Assembly (NCBI GenBank): GCA_029931535.1
Contig: JAQPZY010001064.1
Span: 806,001 to 870,000 of the forward strand
DNA length: 64,000 nt
Reading direction: 5' to 3'
From: Margaritifera margaritifera
Taxonomy: Eukaryota > Mollusca > Bivalvia > Unionida > Margaritiferidae
Both the position numbers and the translations under genes were made by a program. The notes beneath the pieces are model-generated. The model was not told the DNA's origin, did not search any database, and was given only the letters and a program-made list of their open reading frames with translations. Of this stretch, positions 52,395 to 55,565 are shown in pieces. Every line of letters starts with the position of its first letter. Positions within the stretch are counted from its first letter, which is position 1.

Positions 52395-52800
52395 GACGTC
52401 CTATTACCGCGTAGTTTGAACATTTCCAAGTAACGATGACATCATGCAAACAAATGACATCATGCAAACAAACTGATAGAGAGGCCATCTTTCCCTGCAT
52501 CAAGAACACATTCGATTTCGTGCAGTTATGAAATTTTCCGTTCTTCAAGTGAGATTTTGGATAATGTTGGTAGACTTCCTTTTGGGTATTTTTTTTTAAA
52601 AGTAGTAACGCGGTAATAGGACGTACCGGCCTAAATATAATGTTGCTGCTATGCACGGCCACTTGCCCCTCAAGCTCACCTACTGCTGTGAAGCTTGCCC
52701 CCAGAGGCAGCAGCCTGCCCCACGCTCGAGGCTCTTGCGGATGCTCGTCTTCTTCGCTATATTCTCCATCACACACGTCCTGAGTTGGTAGCGTCTCCAT
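9889..52800 (-). CDS. CHEK2: CHK2 checkpoint kinase, 14 exons identified, one exon missing
   Basis: This is a serine/threonine kinase of the DNA-damage checkpoint, activated by ATM and acting in the nucleus. Joined exons give an N-terminus with a TQ site, an FHA domain (GR, SKxH and SNGTF phosphothreonine-binding motifs), a kinase domain ([21 protein letters not shown]) and a basic tail (PKKR..LKRK). The exons total 1,313 nt. One more exon of 3n+1 nt, as for human exon 6 (109 nt from memory), restores the frame and gives about 473 residues; human CHK2 has 543 with a longer N-terminus. Every junction fits in phase except around the missing exon for the glycine loop and VAIK lysine. The start is the first ATG after an in-frame upstream TAA. 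Identity is very secure; integrity of this copy is not. Confidence 0.93.
11645..11845 (+). mobile_element. tRNA-derived SINE
   Basis: Pol III boxes are visible: an A box in TGGCTTAGTGGTTAGTATG and a B box in GGTTTGAATCC, about 50 bp apart. They are followed by a conserved body, GTCCTTGGGCAAGGCACT, and a tail ending AAAACACCAAACCAAAG. Related copies are at 26665-26860 (plus) and 19360-19560 (minus). No target duplication was established. Confidence 0.8.
12150..13400 (+). pseudogene. Decayed DIRS-like retrotransposon (RNase H and recombinase parts)
   Basis: Reading across frameshifts and stops on the plus strand gives motifs in the order expected for a DIRS element. There is a TDAS-like piece near 12,360, then [15 protein letters not shown] and [11 protein letters not shown] (RNase H), then ADSQARRG (12,630) and an [23 protein letters not shown] segment (12,785-12,840). 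Further on, [18 protein letters not shown] (13,115-13,170) resembles the start of the tyrosine recombinase domain. Several stops and frame changes show it is dead. Its boundaries and terminal repeats were not found. Confidence 0.7.
13480..14390. other. Unassigned, higher-GC segment, perhaps transposon-derived
   Basis: This piece is less AT-rich than its flanks and has open frames on both strands (13682-14122 plus, 14014-14277 minus). No domain is recognised. Its position beside the DIRS relic suggests a further retroelement fragment, for example a gag-like part in either orientation, but this is inference. Confidence 0.3.
15003..15096. mobile_element. Short hAT-type MITE with CAGGGGT ends
   Basis: The right end reads TTGGGCAAGTGAATTTTCAACCCCTG, whose inverse matches the left end of the longer element at 22945 (CAGGGGTCAAAAATTCCACTTGCCC). 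The left end, CAGCACTTGGGTGAGTGATT, is more diverged. It is about 90 bp long. Confidence 0.5.
15395..15690. repeat. Tandem repeat, about 4-5 units of 65-80 bp
   Basis: Units follow the pattern GTTTTGAGAATATAAGGCCTGATGAATGATTGGC, TATTATCCAAGCACTGACCAATCAAA. Copies are seen near 15410, 15485, 15550 and 15610, with a last partial copy near 15670. The phrase AAAAGTTTTGAGAATGTGGGGCCAAATAAGC occurs again at 16307-16336, so the unit is also dispersed. Confidence 0.8.
16005..16068. mobile_element. Fragment of the TCTGGGTCTATGC MITE
   Basis: It contains GTGGCAGATTTGGGTCTATG, then GCAGTTGGACTCAACTTATAAGCGAGTATATATGGTA, the right arm of the MITE family seen in full at 46086-46308. Confidence 0.75.
16353..16427 (-). 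CDS. CHEK2: CHEK2 exon 14, region after the kinase domain
   Basis: The acceptor TTTTTATTTTTAG precedes GATGATGATATG and the donor is ATG|GTAAAA; both junctions are phase 0 and the exon is 25 codons. The product starts [18 protein letters not shown], matching the human segment DEDMKRKFQDLLSEEN that follows the HPWL motif. The exon was found by eye from this match and its phase fits both neighbours. Confidence 0.85.
17060..17208. mobile_element. Foldback MITE, about 149 bp
   Basis: The left arm AGGATTATATGATCATGGTT and continuing GGGTATTTATC..GTGTAAATT is the inverse of the right arm AATTTACAC..AATAAATACACAACC and ATGATCATATAATCCT. The arms are about 60 bp and nearly perfect, with a short loop. 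The flanks are TA-rich, which fits a TA-targeting element; the target duplication is not resolved. Confidence 0.85.
17270..17860. repeat. Tandem repeat of about 35-45 bp, some 14 units
   Basis: Units follow ACAATGAACAATGATGCTTC, TGTGGAAATTTAAAGA. Unit length varies and several have lost the central part, such as the compact run near 17780-17840. Confidence 0.85.
18380..18900. repeat. Four diverged units, inverse of the array at 490-1775
   Basis: Read on the minus strand, units have the same order of landmarks: AATGAAAATGGTACC..ATATCCAATATGGCC, CATCTTGAAAACCTTGTTATTG, GACATGGGGTTTTCACT and TTTATGATGTCTAGTTGG. Unit spacing is about 150 bp. Confidence 0.8.
19360..19560 (-). mobile_element. tRNA-derived SINE (minus strand)
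   Basis: On the minus strand the head reads AGCTGTGGCGGTCGAGTGG, TTAGTGTGCTGG (A box region) and then GCAGGTTTGAATC (B box). The body contains TTGGGCAAGGCACTTCAA and the tail is AAACAAACCAAACCAAAT. Same family as 11645-11845 and 26665-26860. Confidence 0.8.
19668..19753 (-). repeat. 43-bp tandem duplication covering the exon 13 donor
   Basis: Two adjacent 43-bp copies, 19711-19753 and 19668-19710, each contain CAGCTTTAA...GTTAAAGGTAAAT on the minus strand. The first ends exon 13; the second carries a second donor, GTTAAAG|GTAAAT. I count about eight mismatches in 43, so the duplication is not recent. Confidence 0.85.
19716..19801 (-). CDS. CHEK2: CHEK2 exon 13, end of kinase domain
   Basis: The acceptor is CTTGTACAG and the donor AAAG|GTAAAT; phase is 1 in and 0 out. 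The product [19 protein letters not shown].. ends in HPWLK. These are the subdomain XI arginine (KR) and the HPW motif of CHK2-like kinases. Confidence 0.93.
19802..21540 (-). other. CHEK2 intron 12 with a diverged repeat array
   Basis: The donor is GATG|GTAGGT. Most of the intron next to exon 13 is the repeat described at 19880-20770; the rest (20,770-21,540) shows nothing recognisable. Confidence 0.7.
19880..20770. repeat. Diverged tandem array, about 6-7 units of 110-160 bp
   Basis: Units share AAGTCAAACA.GGCCATAACT, CCATAAAATTTTGCCAGAAA, AACTTGACCTAGGTCTT, and TTTCAATCCATGAAGTCCTT then CAAAAGTTATTGAGCAGA. This old array is intronic and distinct from the one filling intron 2. Confidence 0.75.
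21541..21656 (-). CDS. CHEK2: CHEK2 exon 12, kinase subdomain X
   Basis: The acceptor TTTTTGTAG precedes TCTAGCAGG and the donor is GATG|GTAGGT; phase is 2 in and 1 out. The product [20 protein letters not shown] continues to a FPKQFW..ISDD end, equivalent to the human LSGYPPFSE segment. Confidence 0.93.
22095..22195. repeat. Two tandem units of about 48 bp
   Basis: The phrase GCAAAACCTAACCAAGGTGT followed by GATGGATGGATGGAAAT occurs twice in a row, near 22116 and 22159. Confidence 0.75.
22350..22515. repeat. Two tandem 82-bp units
   Basis: Two almost identical copies begin ACAGAA.AG.CAAATGCTCATAGC and end TTACCACTAATATTG, with only two or three differences. This is a recent duplication. 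Confidence 0.85.
22945..23554. mobile_element. hAT-type non-autonomous element, about 610 bp
   Basis: The left end CAGGGGTCAAAAATTCCACT continues to TGCCCACTC, and the right end is ..AAATCTGTCATGCCCTG. Both begin CAGGG and have a TTGCCC motif a similar distance inside. The interior open frame 22765-23211 has no transposase motif. The 8-bp target duplication could not be read with confidence. Confidence 0.5.
23640..23851 (-). CDS. CHEK2: CHEK2 exon 11, DFG and activation segment
   Basis: The acceptor is TATTTTTTCAG and the donor ATTTG|GTAAGA; phase is 0 in and 2 out. It encodes [15 protein letters not shown], the activation segment [17 protein letters not shown] and [11 protein letters not shown]. 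The serine and threonines that correspond to the human autophosphorylation sites (Ser379, Thr383, Thr387) are all present. Human has DFGHSK where this has DFGLSK. Confidence 0.96.
24126..25206 (-). pseudogene. hAT-like relic with TTF-type zinc finger
   Basis: The minus-strand frame at 24645-24836 reads [20 protein letters not shown], then CALCNK. This pattern (W..D..Y.W......, then CxxCxK) is that of the N-terminal TTF-type zinc finger found in ZNF862-like hAT transposases. No catalytic part follows. The flanks are rich in phrases like TTTCAAGGGCTTT and AAATTCAAGG; the ends TTCATACAAAAATCT (24126) and AGACTTGCGCAACGAATG (25190-25206) look like diverged inverted ends. Confidence 0.6.
25545..25740. 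mobile_element. Short element related to the hAT relic at 24126-25206
   Basis: It has TTTTTTCAAGTACTTTTCAAG near one end and CAAAATTCAAGAGTTTTGTACGAATG at the other, resembling the subterminal parts of the neighbouring relic. It is likely a non-autonomous, internally deleted relative. Confidence 0.45.
26030..26288. repeat. Short tandem repeats of about 30 bp with a MITE end
   Basis: Repeats of CATAAAGAACACCTGTCCAT in diverged form run for about 200 bp. The right side ends AATAGACAGGTTTGACTAT, the inverse of the CAGTCAAACCTGTCT end motif that also occurs near 152-167. The sequence near 35,990-36,070 (CAGTTAAACCTAAGTATAAT, GACAGGTGGTCTTTAT) looks like another member. Confidence 0.5.
26665..26860 (+). 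mobile_element. tRNA-derived SINE
   Basis: The A box region is TGGCTCAGTGGTTAAAGTG and the B box region is GCAGGTTTGATAAC, slightly decayed. The body TGTCCTTAGGCAAGGCATTT and the tail AAAGAACACCAAACGAAAC match the other two copies in the window. Confidence 0.75.
27327..27495. mobile_element. Foldback MITE, TCTGGGTCTATGC family
   Basis: It contains TGGCAGATCTGGGTCTATGC, GTAGAACAAACAACACAGAC and TGGCAGATCAGGGTCTATG, then GTTGTTTGCATTTGGACC and a GAGTATAAATGGTA end. The left terminal arm is shortened compared with 46086-46308. Confidence 0.8.
27665..28460. repeat. 65-bp satellite, about 12 near-identical units
   Basis: The unit reads AAAATTGATACCCAAGAAAA, TAAATGGATTCAGTCATGAA, ATCTAGTGTACACTACTCCT and TCATT. 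Unit starts fall at 27745, 27810 and every 65 bp after. Units differ at only one or two positions, mainly AAAAT or AAAGT and ATGAAA or ACGAAA, so the array is young or kept uniform by exchange. It starts within unique sequence of the same type at 27665-27730. Confidence 0.95.
29777..29993. mobile_element. Foldback MITE, TCTGGGTCTATGC family
   Basis: The left arm TATACTTACTTATAAGTCGA plus GTCCAACTGCAAAC is the inverse of the right arm GTTTGCAGTTGGACTCAACT plus TACAAGTGAGTATATGCGGTA. The core has three versions of GATCTG..CAGATC with GGTCTRTG. The two halves of its core are arranged head to head. Confidence 0.85.
30266..30304 (-). CDS. CHEK2: CHEK2 exon 10, catalytic-loop microexon
   Basis: This 39-nt exon has acceptor TTTTTATTACAG and donor AAG|GTTAGT and is phase 0 on both sides. 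It encodes [13 protein letters not shown], the catalytic loop with the HRD motif. The human equivalent is part of a longer exon. Confidence 0.95.
30720..31075. repeat. 43-bp tandem array, about 8 units
   Basis: The unit is CCTCATTTCATATGGAATTG followed by ATGATGAATAATATTACATCTTT. Units differ by a few substitutions (GGAATTC, GAAATTC). The array lies in intron 9. Confidence 0.92.
31409..31508 (-). CDS. CHEK2: CHEK2 exon 9, kinase hinge and alpha-D
   Basis: The acceptor CTATTTGCAG precedes GGTTGAGGG and the donor is GTCAAG|GTAAGT; it is 100 nt, the same as recalled for human exon 9, phase 2 in and 0 out. The product [20 protein letters not shown] continues to [11 protein letters not shown]. 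Confidence 0.95.
31509..33115 (-). other. CHEK2 intron 8
   Basis: The donor is GAACT|GTAAGT. The intron carries a tRNA-like SINE on the minus strand (32075-32315); the rest shows no feature. Confidence 0.7.
32075..32315 (-). mobile_element. SINE with a leucine or serine tRNA-like head
   Basis: On the minus strand the head reads GGGTCCCAGGTGGGTGAGTGG, TCTAAGGCGCTCACC, as in type II tRNAs, and later GTGGGTTCAAGTC (B box). The downstream body includes CTTTCTCCACCAAATATACT. It differs from the other SINE family in the window. It lacks a foldable 3' acceptor half, so it is not a tRNA gene. Confidence 0.65.
33116..33180 (-). CDS. CHEK2: CHEK2 exon 8, beta-4 and beta-5 strands
   Basis: The acceptor GTGTGTTTCAG precedes CCTTGCATT and the donor is GAACT|GTAAGT; phase is 0 in and 2 out. 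The product [20 protein letters not shown] ends EL and matches human [21 protein letters not shown]. Confidence 0.95.
33535..33685. repeat. Three 48-bp tandem units
   Basis: The unit is ATGCCCTTCATTATAAAATG, ATTCTGGATATAACACAGTA, then TGACTATA. Copies start at 33551, 33599 and 33647. The ACAGGTCACCCTCATTATAATG lead-in resembles a DNA transposon end. Confidence 0.85.
34374..34412 (-). CDS. CHEK2: CHEK2 exon 7, alpha-C helix, non-canonical donor
   Basis: The acceptor TTTTACTAAACAG precedes GTTATGAGTGAAG in phase 0. The 13 codons give [13 protein letters not shown], which matches the human alpha-C segment VETEIEILKKLNH, and contain the expected glutamate. The end is set by the required junction with exon 8 (PCII). 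There the sequence is CAC|ACAAGT and not GT. The alternative is a weak GC donor 12 nt later, TTCT|GCATTG, which would add TSSS in frame. Confidence 0.7.
34630..34785. mobile_element. Foldback MITE with about 50-bp arms
   Basis: The left arm (34630-34680) includes TTTTCCTGCATAAATACTGG and TTTCATCTTGTGGTAC. The right arm (34735-34785) is its inverse, GTACCACACGATGAAA and TATGCAGGAAAAGAAAATAT. It ends nine bases before the putative LTR begins. Confidence 0.8.
34795..35448. mobile_element. Putative solo LTR, 654 bp
   Basis: The segment starts TGTTATG and ends CATAACA, a 7-bp terminal inverted repeat of the TG..CA type. It has an AATAAA signal near 35365 within GTAGGGAAATAAATTGCTTG, placed as in an LTR. 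No second LTR or internal coding region is present, hence solo. The flanks (TATGC, ATTCT) do not give a target duplication, so the call is tentative. Confidence 0.45.
35849..35939 (-). CDS. CHEK2: CHEK2 exon 5, FHA to kinase linker
   Basis: The acceptor ATCTGACTGCAG precedes CCTATG and the donor is GGCAG|GTAATC; phase is 1 in and 2 out. The product [20 protein letters not shown] continues KYTMTKVLG, matching human VFFDLTV..YPKALRDEYIMSKTLG, the last FHA strand and the first kinase strand. Confidence 0.95.
35940..38670 (-). other. CHEK2 intron 4
   Basis: The donor is CAAAG|GTATGT. MITE-like ends appear near 35,990-36,070 (CAGTTAAACCTAAGTATAAT) with a similar phrase near 36,235-36,300. Otherwise nothing was recognised. 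Confidence 0.55.
38671..38736 (-). CDS. CHEK2: CHEK2 exon 4, FHA domain
   Basis: The acceptor TATGTTGCAG precedes GTAAAGG and the donor is CAAAG|GTATGT; phase is 1 in and 1 out. The product [20 protein letters not shown] aligns with human GKRRPLNNNSEIALSLSRN, including the conserved LNNN.EI motif. Confidence 0.95.
39227..39790 (+). mobile_element. hAT element remnant with a nested terminal piece
   Basis: The left end CAGGGCCGAGCAAATC and the right end AAATTTGCTCAGCCCTG are inverted repeats. The frame at 39424-39569 encodes [20 protein letters not shown] and more, the same N-terminus as the copy at 51412. It stops after about 48 residues. A second left end (GGACTGAGCAAATCACATAG, 39671) lies inside. 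Compared with the copy at 50846-52207, about 490 bp of the leader is missing. Confidence 0.75.
39934..40122. mobile_element. Foldback MITE, TCTGGGTCTATGC family
   Basis: The left arm TACCATATACTTTGCTCATA plus AGTCGAATCCAACTGCAAAC and the right arm GTTTGCAGTTGGTCTCGACT plus TATAAGCGAGTATATACAGTA are inverted. The core contains GGAGTAATCAGTAGAACAAA and CAACACAGACCCTGAT. Confidence 0.88.
41440..41518 (-). CDS. CHEK2: CHEK2 exon 3, FHA phosphopeptide-binding loop
   Basis: The acceptor TTTTTTTTTACAG precedes AAGCAGACC and the donor is GTGG|GTAAGT; phase is 0 in and 1 out. The product [20 protein letters not shown] continues INGEKVG. The SNGTF motif holds the asparagine that corresponds to human Asn166. 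Position 157, isoleucine in human and the site of the I157T variant, is leucine here. Confidence 0.95.
41640..43990. repeat. Diverged satellite, about 16 units of 140-160 bp
   Basis: Each unit has, in order, CACACTGACCTAGTTTTGGT, TTAATCAAGATGTATC, CATACCAGTTTTCATAAGTG, TAGGTGAAATAGGGTCCAAG, ATATTGAGGGTGTAACAAAC, AAACAGCTGAAAATAC and AAGTCACTCAAGCATGCAAA. Copies are many and much diverged, so it is an old array. It resumes at 45,680 after a transposon insertion. Confidence 0.85.
44040..45686 (-). mobile_element. BED-type hAT element, internally deleted (minus orientation)
   Basis: The 5' end at 45,686 reads GTGAAACGATTAATCGATAT on the minus strand, the typical start of BED-type hAT elements. 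The other end near 44,040 has ATTCTCGATACACAGCCTAC and CGATACGATACATTATCGA. A frame at 43962-44306 contains [12 protein letters not shown] and IHQHIKNGT, a decayed BED finger. No transposase core is present. It interrupts the satellite. Confidence 0.7.
45680..46390. repeat. Continuation of the intron 2 satellite
   Basis: It resumes with GTCCAAGATATTTAGGGTGTAACAAACG and keeps the unit order of 41640-43990 for about four units. A MITE (46086-46308) is inserted in it. Confidence 0.8.
46086..46308. mobile_element. Foldback MITE, TCTGGGTCTATGC family, fullest copy
   Basis: The left arm ACCGTATATACTCGTGTATA plus AACCAGTACCAACTGCAAACC is roughly the inverse of the right arm GTTTGCATTTGGACCTGACT plus TATACGCGAGTATAGACAGT. 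The core has GGCAGATCAGGGTCTATGCA, TAATCAGTAGAACAAACAAC and CGACAGATCAGGGTCTATG. Termini TACCG..CGGTA fit a TA insertion site. Confidence 0.88.
46391..47504. other. Intron sequence, little recognised
   Basis: AT-rich sequence with one segment (47160-47360) that resembles 40640-40900. No exon or element boundary was identified. Confidence 0.4.
47505..48990 (+). mobile_element. BED-type hAT element, internally deleted (plus orientation)
   Basis: The 5' end has CCATATCGATACAAGAGGTG and AAGAATCGATACAAAAT, inverse to 45600-45660. The far end has TATTGCGAATCATATTGATATG. A plus frame at 48791-48994 reads [20 protein letters not shown], which has the H..C...H spacing and NTTN..H(I/L)K..HP pattern of a BED zinc finger. 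No catalytic domain follows. It lies about 1.8 kb from the copy at 44040-45686 in the opposite orientation. Confidence 0.75.
49084..49208 (-). CDS. CHEK2: CHEK2 exon 2, first half of the FHA domain
   Basis: The acceptor CTTTATTTTCAG precedes ATTTGATTAATG and the donor is TACGA|GTAAGT; phase is 1 in and 0 out. It encodes [20 protein letters not shown], then [11 protein letters not shown]. The GR and SKxH residues that bind phosphothreonine in human (Arg117, Ser140, Lys141, His143) are present. Confidence 0.95.
50846..52207 (+). mobile_element. Internally deleted hAT element with an open 180-residue frame
   Basis: The right end AAAAATTTGCTCGGCCCGG matches the end of the remnant at 39774-39790. 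The left end is cut at GGGACAAATGCTTTTTAAAA, an internal position of that copy (39,312). A 21-bp motif, GGTGGGACTAGTGAAGAGTAA, is repeated three to four times near 52,080-52,150, as expected of subterminal transposase-binding repeats. A full TIR on the left was not found. Confidence 0.75.
51406..51951 (+). CDS. hAT-derived protein: N-terminus joined to dimerisation domain
   Basis: The frame has 181 codons if it starts at the first ATG; a second ATG two codons on starts [10 protein letters not shown], shared with the copy at 39424. Residues 1-60 are the hAT N-terminus. From about residue 90, the frame reads [20 protein letters not shown], then [10 protein letters not shown] and INCWLSAG, the C-terminal dimerisation domain of hAT transposases. 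The catalytic DDE region and RNase H fold between them are absent, so it cannot transpose. The junction falls near [15 protein letters not shown]. The frame is open through the deletion, so it could still make protein, but no transcript evidence exists. Confidence 0.65.
   Translation: MDKMSLLNYFRKEVNNGNSEKENLFESGGIKHNTDTECAVAISPKRHKQQSVMAKNVKYDTSKRQRILGTLLVNTPPSISHLCKLLEIIFVISPSTAGCERGFSSMNLIKTSLRNSLNQKSLQMLMNISANGPELEDFNPDTAINCWLSAGAGGRHIHCTWTFFQIHQLKHIYMNLKKPNV
52327..52394. repeat. (TA)n microsatellite
   Basis: About 33 TA dinucleotides with one interruption (TATG). It abuts the MITE at 52396. Confidence 0.97.
52396..52624. mobile_element. MITE with GACGTCC-type inverted ends, 229 bp
   Basis: The left end ACGTCCTATTACCGCGTA is the inverse of the right end TAACGCGGTAATAGGACGT. 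It sits 56 bases inside intron 1 from the exon 1 donor. Two copies of ATGACATCATGCAAACAAA lie near the left end. The target duplication is unclear because the left flank is (TA)n. Confidence 0.85.
52680..52800 (-). CDS. CHEK2: CHEK2 exon 1 with start codon and TQ site
   Basis: The exon is 121 nt, ending GCAGTAG|GTGAGC in phase 1. It encodes [20 protein letters not shown] and then the FHA start [23 protein letters not shown] aligns with the human residues LETVSTQE, whose threonine is Thr68, the ATM target. WGRL aligns with human WARLW. An in-frame TAA is 57 nt before this ATG (near 52,858), and no other ATG lies between. The exon is much more GC-rich than its surroundings. A further upstream exon joined through an internal acceptor cannot be ruled out. 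Confidence 0.9.
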
Positions 52801-53110
52801 GCTACAGATGGCAGCAGTACTTTGCTTACTGGTTACGACTATTATTGTGTTGGTCGATGAATTTTAGTGTTTTGATAATGTTTAAAATCGTGAGCACAAT
52901 GTTGCCCCAACTTGTTTTGCATTAACATTAAAGGATAAATGAGAAAGTCTTCCAAATAGACCGGAACTCGAACAGTAGACTAGTTCGCTTCACTGCTTGT
53001 ATATTAAACTGAACTCTGCACCATGAGTATCCGCCAGCCGTTGGCCCAAACTTCATAAGTTCCGGTCTTTTTCAGAACCGATCACTTCCATTTAGGCATT
53101 ATGGGATTGC
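52801..53110 (-). promoter_or_regulatory. Probable CHEK2 5' UTR and promoter region
   Basis: This directly precedes the start codon. It has no clear TATA box. Two inverted GACCGGAACT/AGTTCCGGTC motifs (52959-52968 and 53058-53067) carry CCGGAA cores, a shape bound by ETS factors. Transcription start sites cannot be read from sequence. Confidence 0.35.
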
Positions 53111-53510
53111 GAACTACAGGAAAGATTTACTCTTGCACATTCGGAACATCTTCGTCTCTTGTTGATGCGAGTCAAATATCTACGACTCTCTAAAAGAGAC
53201 TCAGAGGTAACGTAGTGATACATCCCAAAATGGTAAGTTTTTGGCAGACAAACATCCGCTAAATGTGCGAAGAATAGAGGCTTATAACAGGTCTGGAACA
53301 TAACAATCAACAACGTTTCAACAACCATTGAAATACCTGTATATTTAATTTTTAATGTTATTGCTACAACTTTGTAATGAAAAGAATTGAATAAATCATT
53401 CGGTTTGAATACCATCATGAATGAGTATATGTGAACAAGAAGGCGACACGCTAATATATGCATTTTCATCCAATCTCTAAGCCAACAGATAAAAAAAATA
53501 TCTGACCTAA

Positions 53511-53512
<2 letters not shown>

Positions 53513-53586
<74 letters not shown>
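53513..53586. repeat. (TC)n microsatellite, about 37 units
   Basis: Pure CT/TC run. It gives minus-strand open frames of Arg-Glu repeats, rejected as genes. Confidence 0.97.
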
Positions 53587-53588
<2 letters not shown>

Positions 53589-53856
53589 CATGCCAGCCAA
53601 TAAATACACAACTGAAATATAGTTTTTGCTCAAACATTTGAGCACCAAAAATTATGTCTATTTTTCTATCTGACTCAGCCTCCTCACACACATATACAAA
53701 CGCACAGTCACGCATCTGCAATCAAATTGTCGCCCAACCATCCTTGCACACAGATAAATGCGTGTACTTATTTTATGGTAATTTCTCTCTGTTTTGCTGT
53801 CAATTTCATTCTGTAAATTCACCCATATACAAACATAAGAAATCAGAATACATGTC

Positions 53857-54686
53857 AATTCGACCCATTGCAAAATCGCCCCCGTGAAAAAAAAACGCCC
53901 CCAATTTTCACAAGATCGCCCTTATTTCAATATCGCACCATGTCAAAAACGCCCCCAATTTTCACAAGATCGCCCCCATTTCAAACTCGCATCATTTTTA
54001 CATGGTATTGATTTTGTTCTTGCCTTTTTATTAGTTCAATTAAGTTCATTTATAGATCTAAGTTCATGTATGTAAGAGGAACGGCGGCAAAACAAAACAA
54101 AACAGTGGATCAAAGAGATTCTTGCACGAATTCATACATCGAATACGATAATTATCTGGAAATCACATGTGCGCCCGCGGTGAGTGGTCAGCTATCACGC
54201 CTAAATCGATTCCTATAAAAATACCCCACCCCACCCCCAGTTCAATTAAATAGGTGCGATTTATTAATCGAGTGCGTACACCATCGTTTTGATTCGTGTA
54301 ACTGTTATCCTGTCGTATGCTAAAAGAATATAACTTCAATTTTTTTAATTAATATTGAATCTAGTTACACTAACAAAATAAATATGTAAATAAAGAAACT
54401 ACAAGTGTTTGTTTAATATTATATATTCATTTTTTTATAAAAAAAAAAAAAAAAAAAATTAACCACTACATTAGCCTGGTGAAATCTTCAAATATTACTA
54501 AGGCCGCTTATGTTTCTGAGGTTCTTAGGTTATAATAAATGCAGAGAAGCGTTATTGACTGGAATGGAGGCGATTTTGTGAAAAGTTCGGGCGTTTTTGA
54601 TTGGATACGATTTTGCAATGGGGGCGATTTGGTGAAAAGTGGGGGCGTTTATGTCGGGGCGAGTTTTCAGTGGGGCGTTTTGACCT
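53857..54686. mobile_element. Foldback element with CGCCCCC subrepeats, about 830 bp
   Basis: The left arm (about 53857-53990) has the subrepeats TTGCAAAATCGCCCCCGTG, AACGCCCCCAATTTTCACAA and GATCGCCCCCATTTC. The right arm (about 54555-54686) has the inverse subrepeats TTGTGAAAAGTTCGGGCG, GCAATGGGGGCGATTTGGTG and GGGGGCGTTTATG, ending in GGGGCGTTTTGACC. Repeated motifs within long inverted arms are typical of Foldback elements. The interior has no gene. Confidence 0.75.
54439..54461. repeat. Poly(A) run
   Basis: About 21 consecutive A within the interior of the foldback element. Confidence 0.95.
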
Positions 54687-54808
54687 GTTTTCAGAAATCA
54701 TTTTCAGGCAACCACCCAAGCACAAAGATGAAGTCATGCACTTATTTCTTACAATATGTATTTTCTCTCTTTAAGCATTTCTCATTATCTGCCTCGGTCT
54801 CTCTTCAC

Positions 54809-54846
54809 ACACACACACACACACGCACGCACGCACACACACACAG
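54809..54846. repeat. (CA)n microsatellite with CG variants
   Basis: ACACAC run with ACGCACGC insertions. Confidence 0.95.
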
Positions 54847-55514
54847 ACAAGCATGACCTACATTAGGAGGACCTTGTAAATCCACATACATTAGGAGGGT
54901 AACCACAAGAAAAGCATTTATACGCTTCTCTGATTGAGGATTATGTTTGCTGTTACACAAGAACATGTCTCTGGGGTAAACATTTTGTGAAATGCTAAAT
55001 TTATATTTGATTGACTTGTGTGTTTTGCACATACATTGGAGGGGGGGGGGGGGTCAAAGGGTCAAACACCTCTGCCAAGTGACGTACACTAGGATGACCC
55101 CAGTTCACACACTTGTAGTACATTGAACTTGAGAGGACTTTGCAGAATTACCTCCACCTTGCAGGAGGCAAACTTTCAGAATTTCTTTTGTTTAGTAAAT
55201 TTTAATTATTTATTAATCTATATTTCAAAGGTTTGCTGCTGTAGTGCATATAAAAACCTAAACAATAAATATAAAAGTATATTCATTTTTCCTGTATTTG
55301 TTTAACTTTAGTATAAGCTATACTGCCGACGATAAATGACCTAGTGGTCCCTAAACATTAGTTGTATTTTTTCAAGACAGTCTAAAAGATTAAAGATTTC
55401 AGGGGGTAAAGATAAGACATTAAAACAAGCATAACATTTGTGCATATAAATATATGTATTTATATAAAAATTGTTTTTAGTTTGTTTTTGTTTTTTTCTT
55501 CTTCAGATTTTTGA

Positions 55515-55565
<51 letters not shown>

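Larger units (their letters stand above)
49209..52679 (-). other. CHEK2 intron 1
   Basis: The donor is GTAG|GTGAGC. The intron holds a hAT derivative (50846-52207), a TA microsatellite and a MITE (52396-52624). The part 49,210-50,840 shows nothing recognisable. Confidence 0.75.

Noticed and set aside
52258..52800. Minus-strand frame of 180 codons treated as one gene
   Set aside because: Only the first 40 codons are coding (CHEK2 exon 1). The rest reads through the donor into intron 1, a MITE and a TA microsatellite.
53092..53721. 209-residue frame with an Arg-Glu repeat
   Set aside because: The repeat is the (TC)n microsatellite and the flanks have no recognisable domain.
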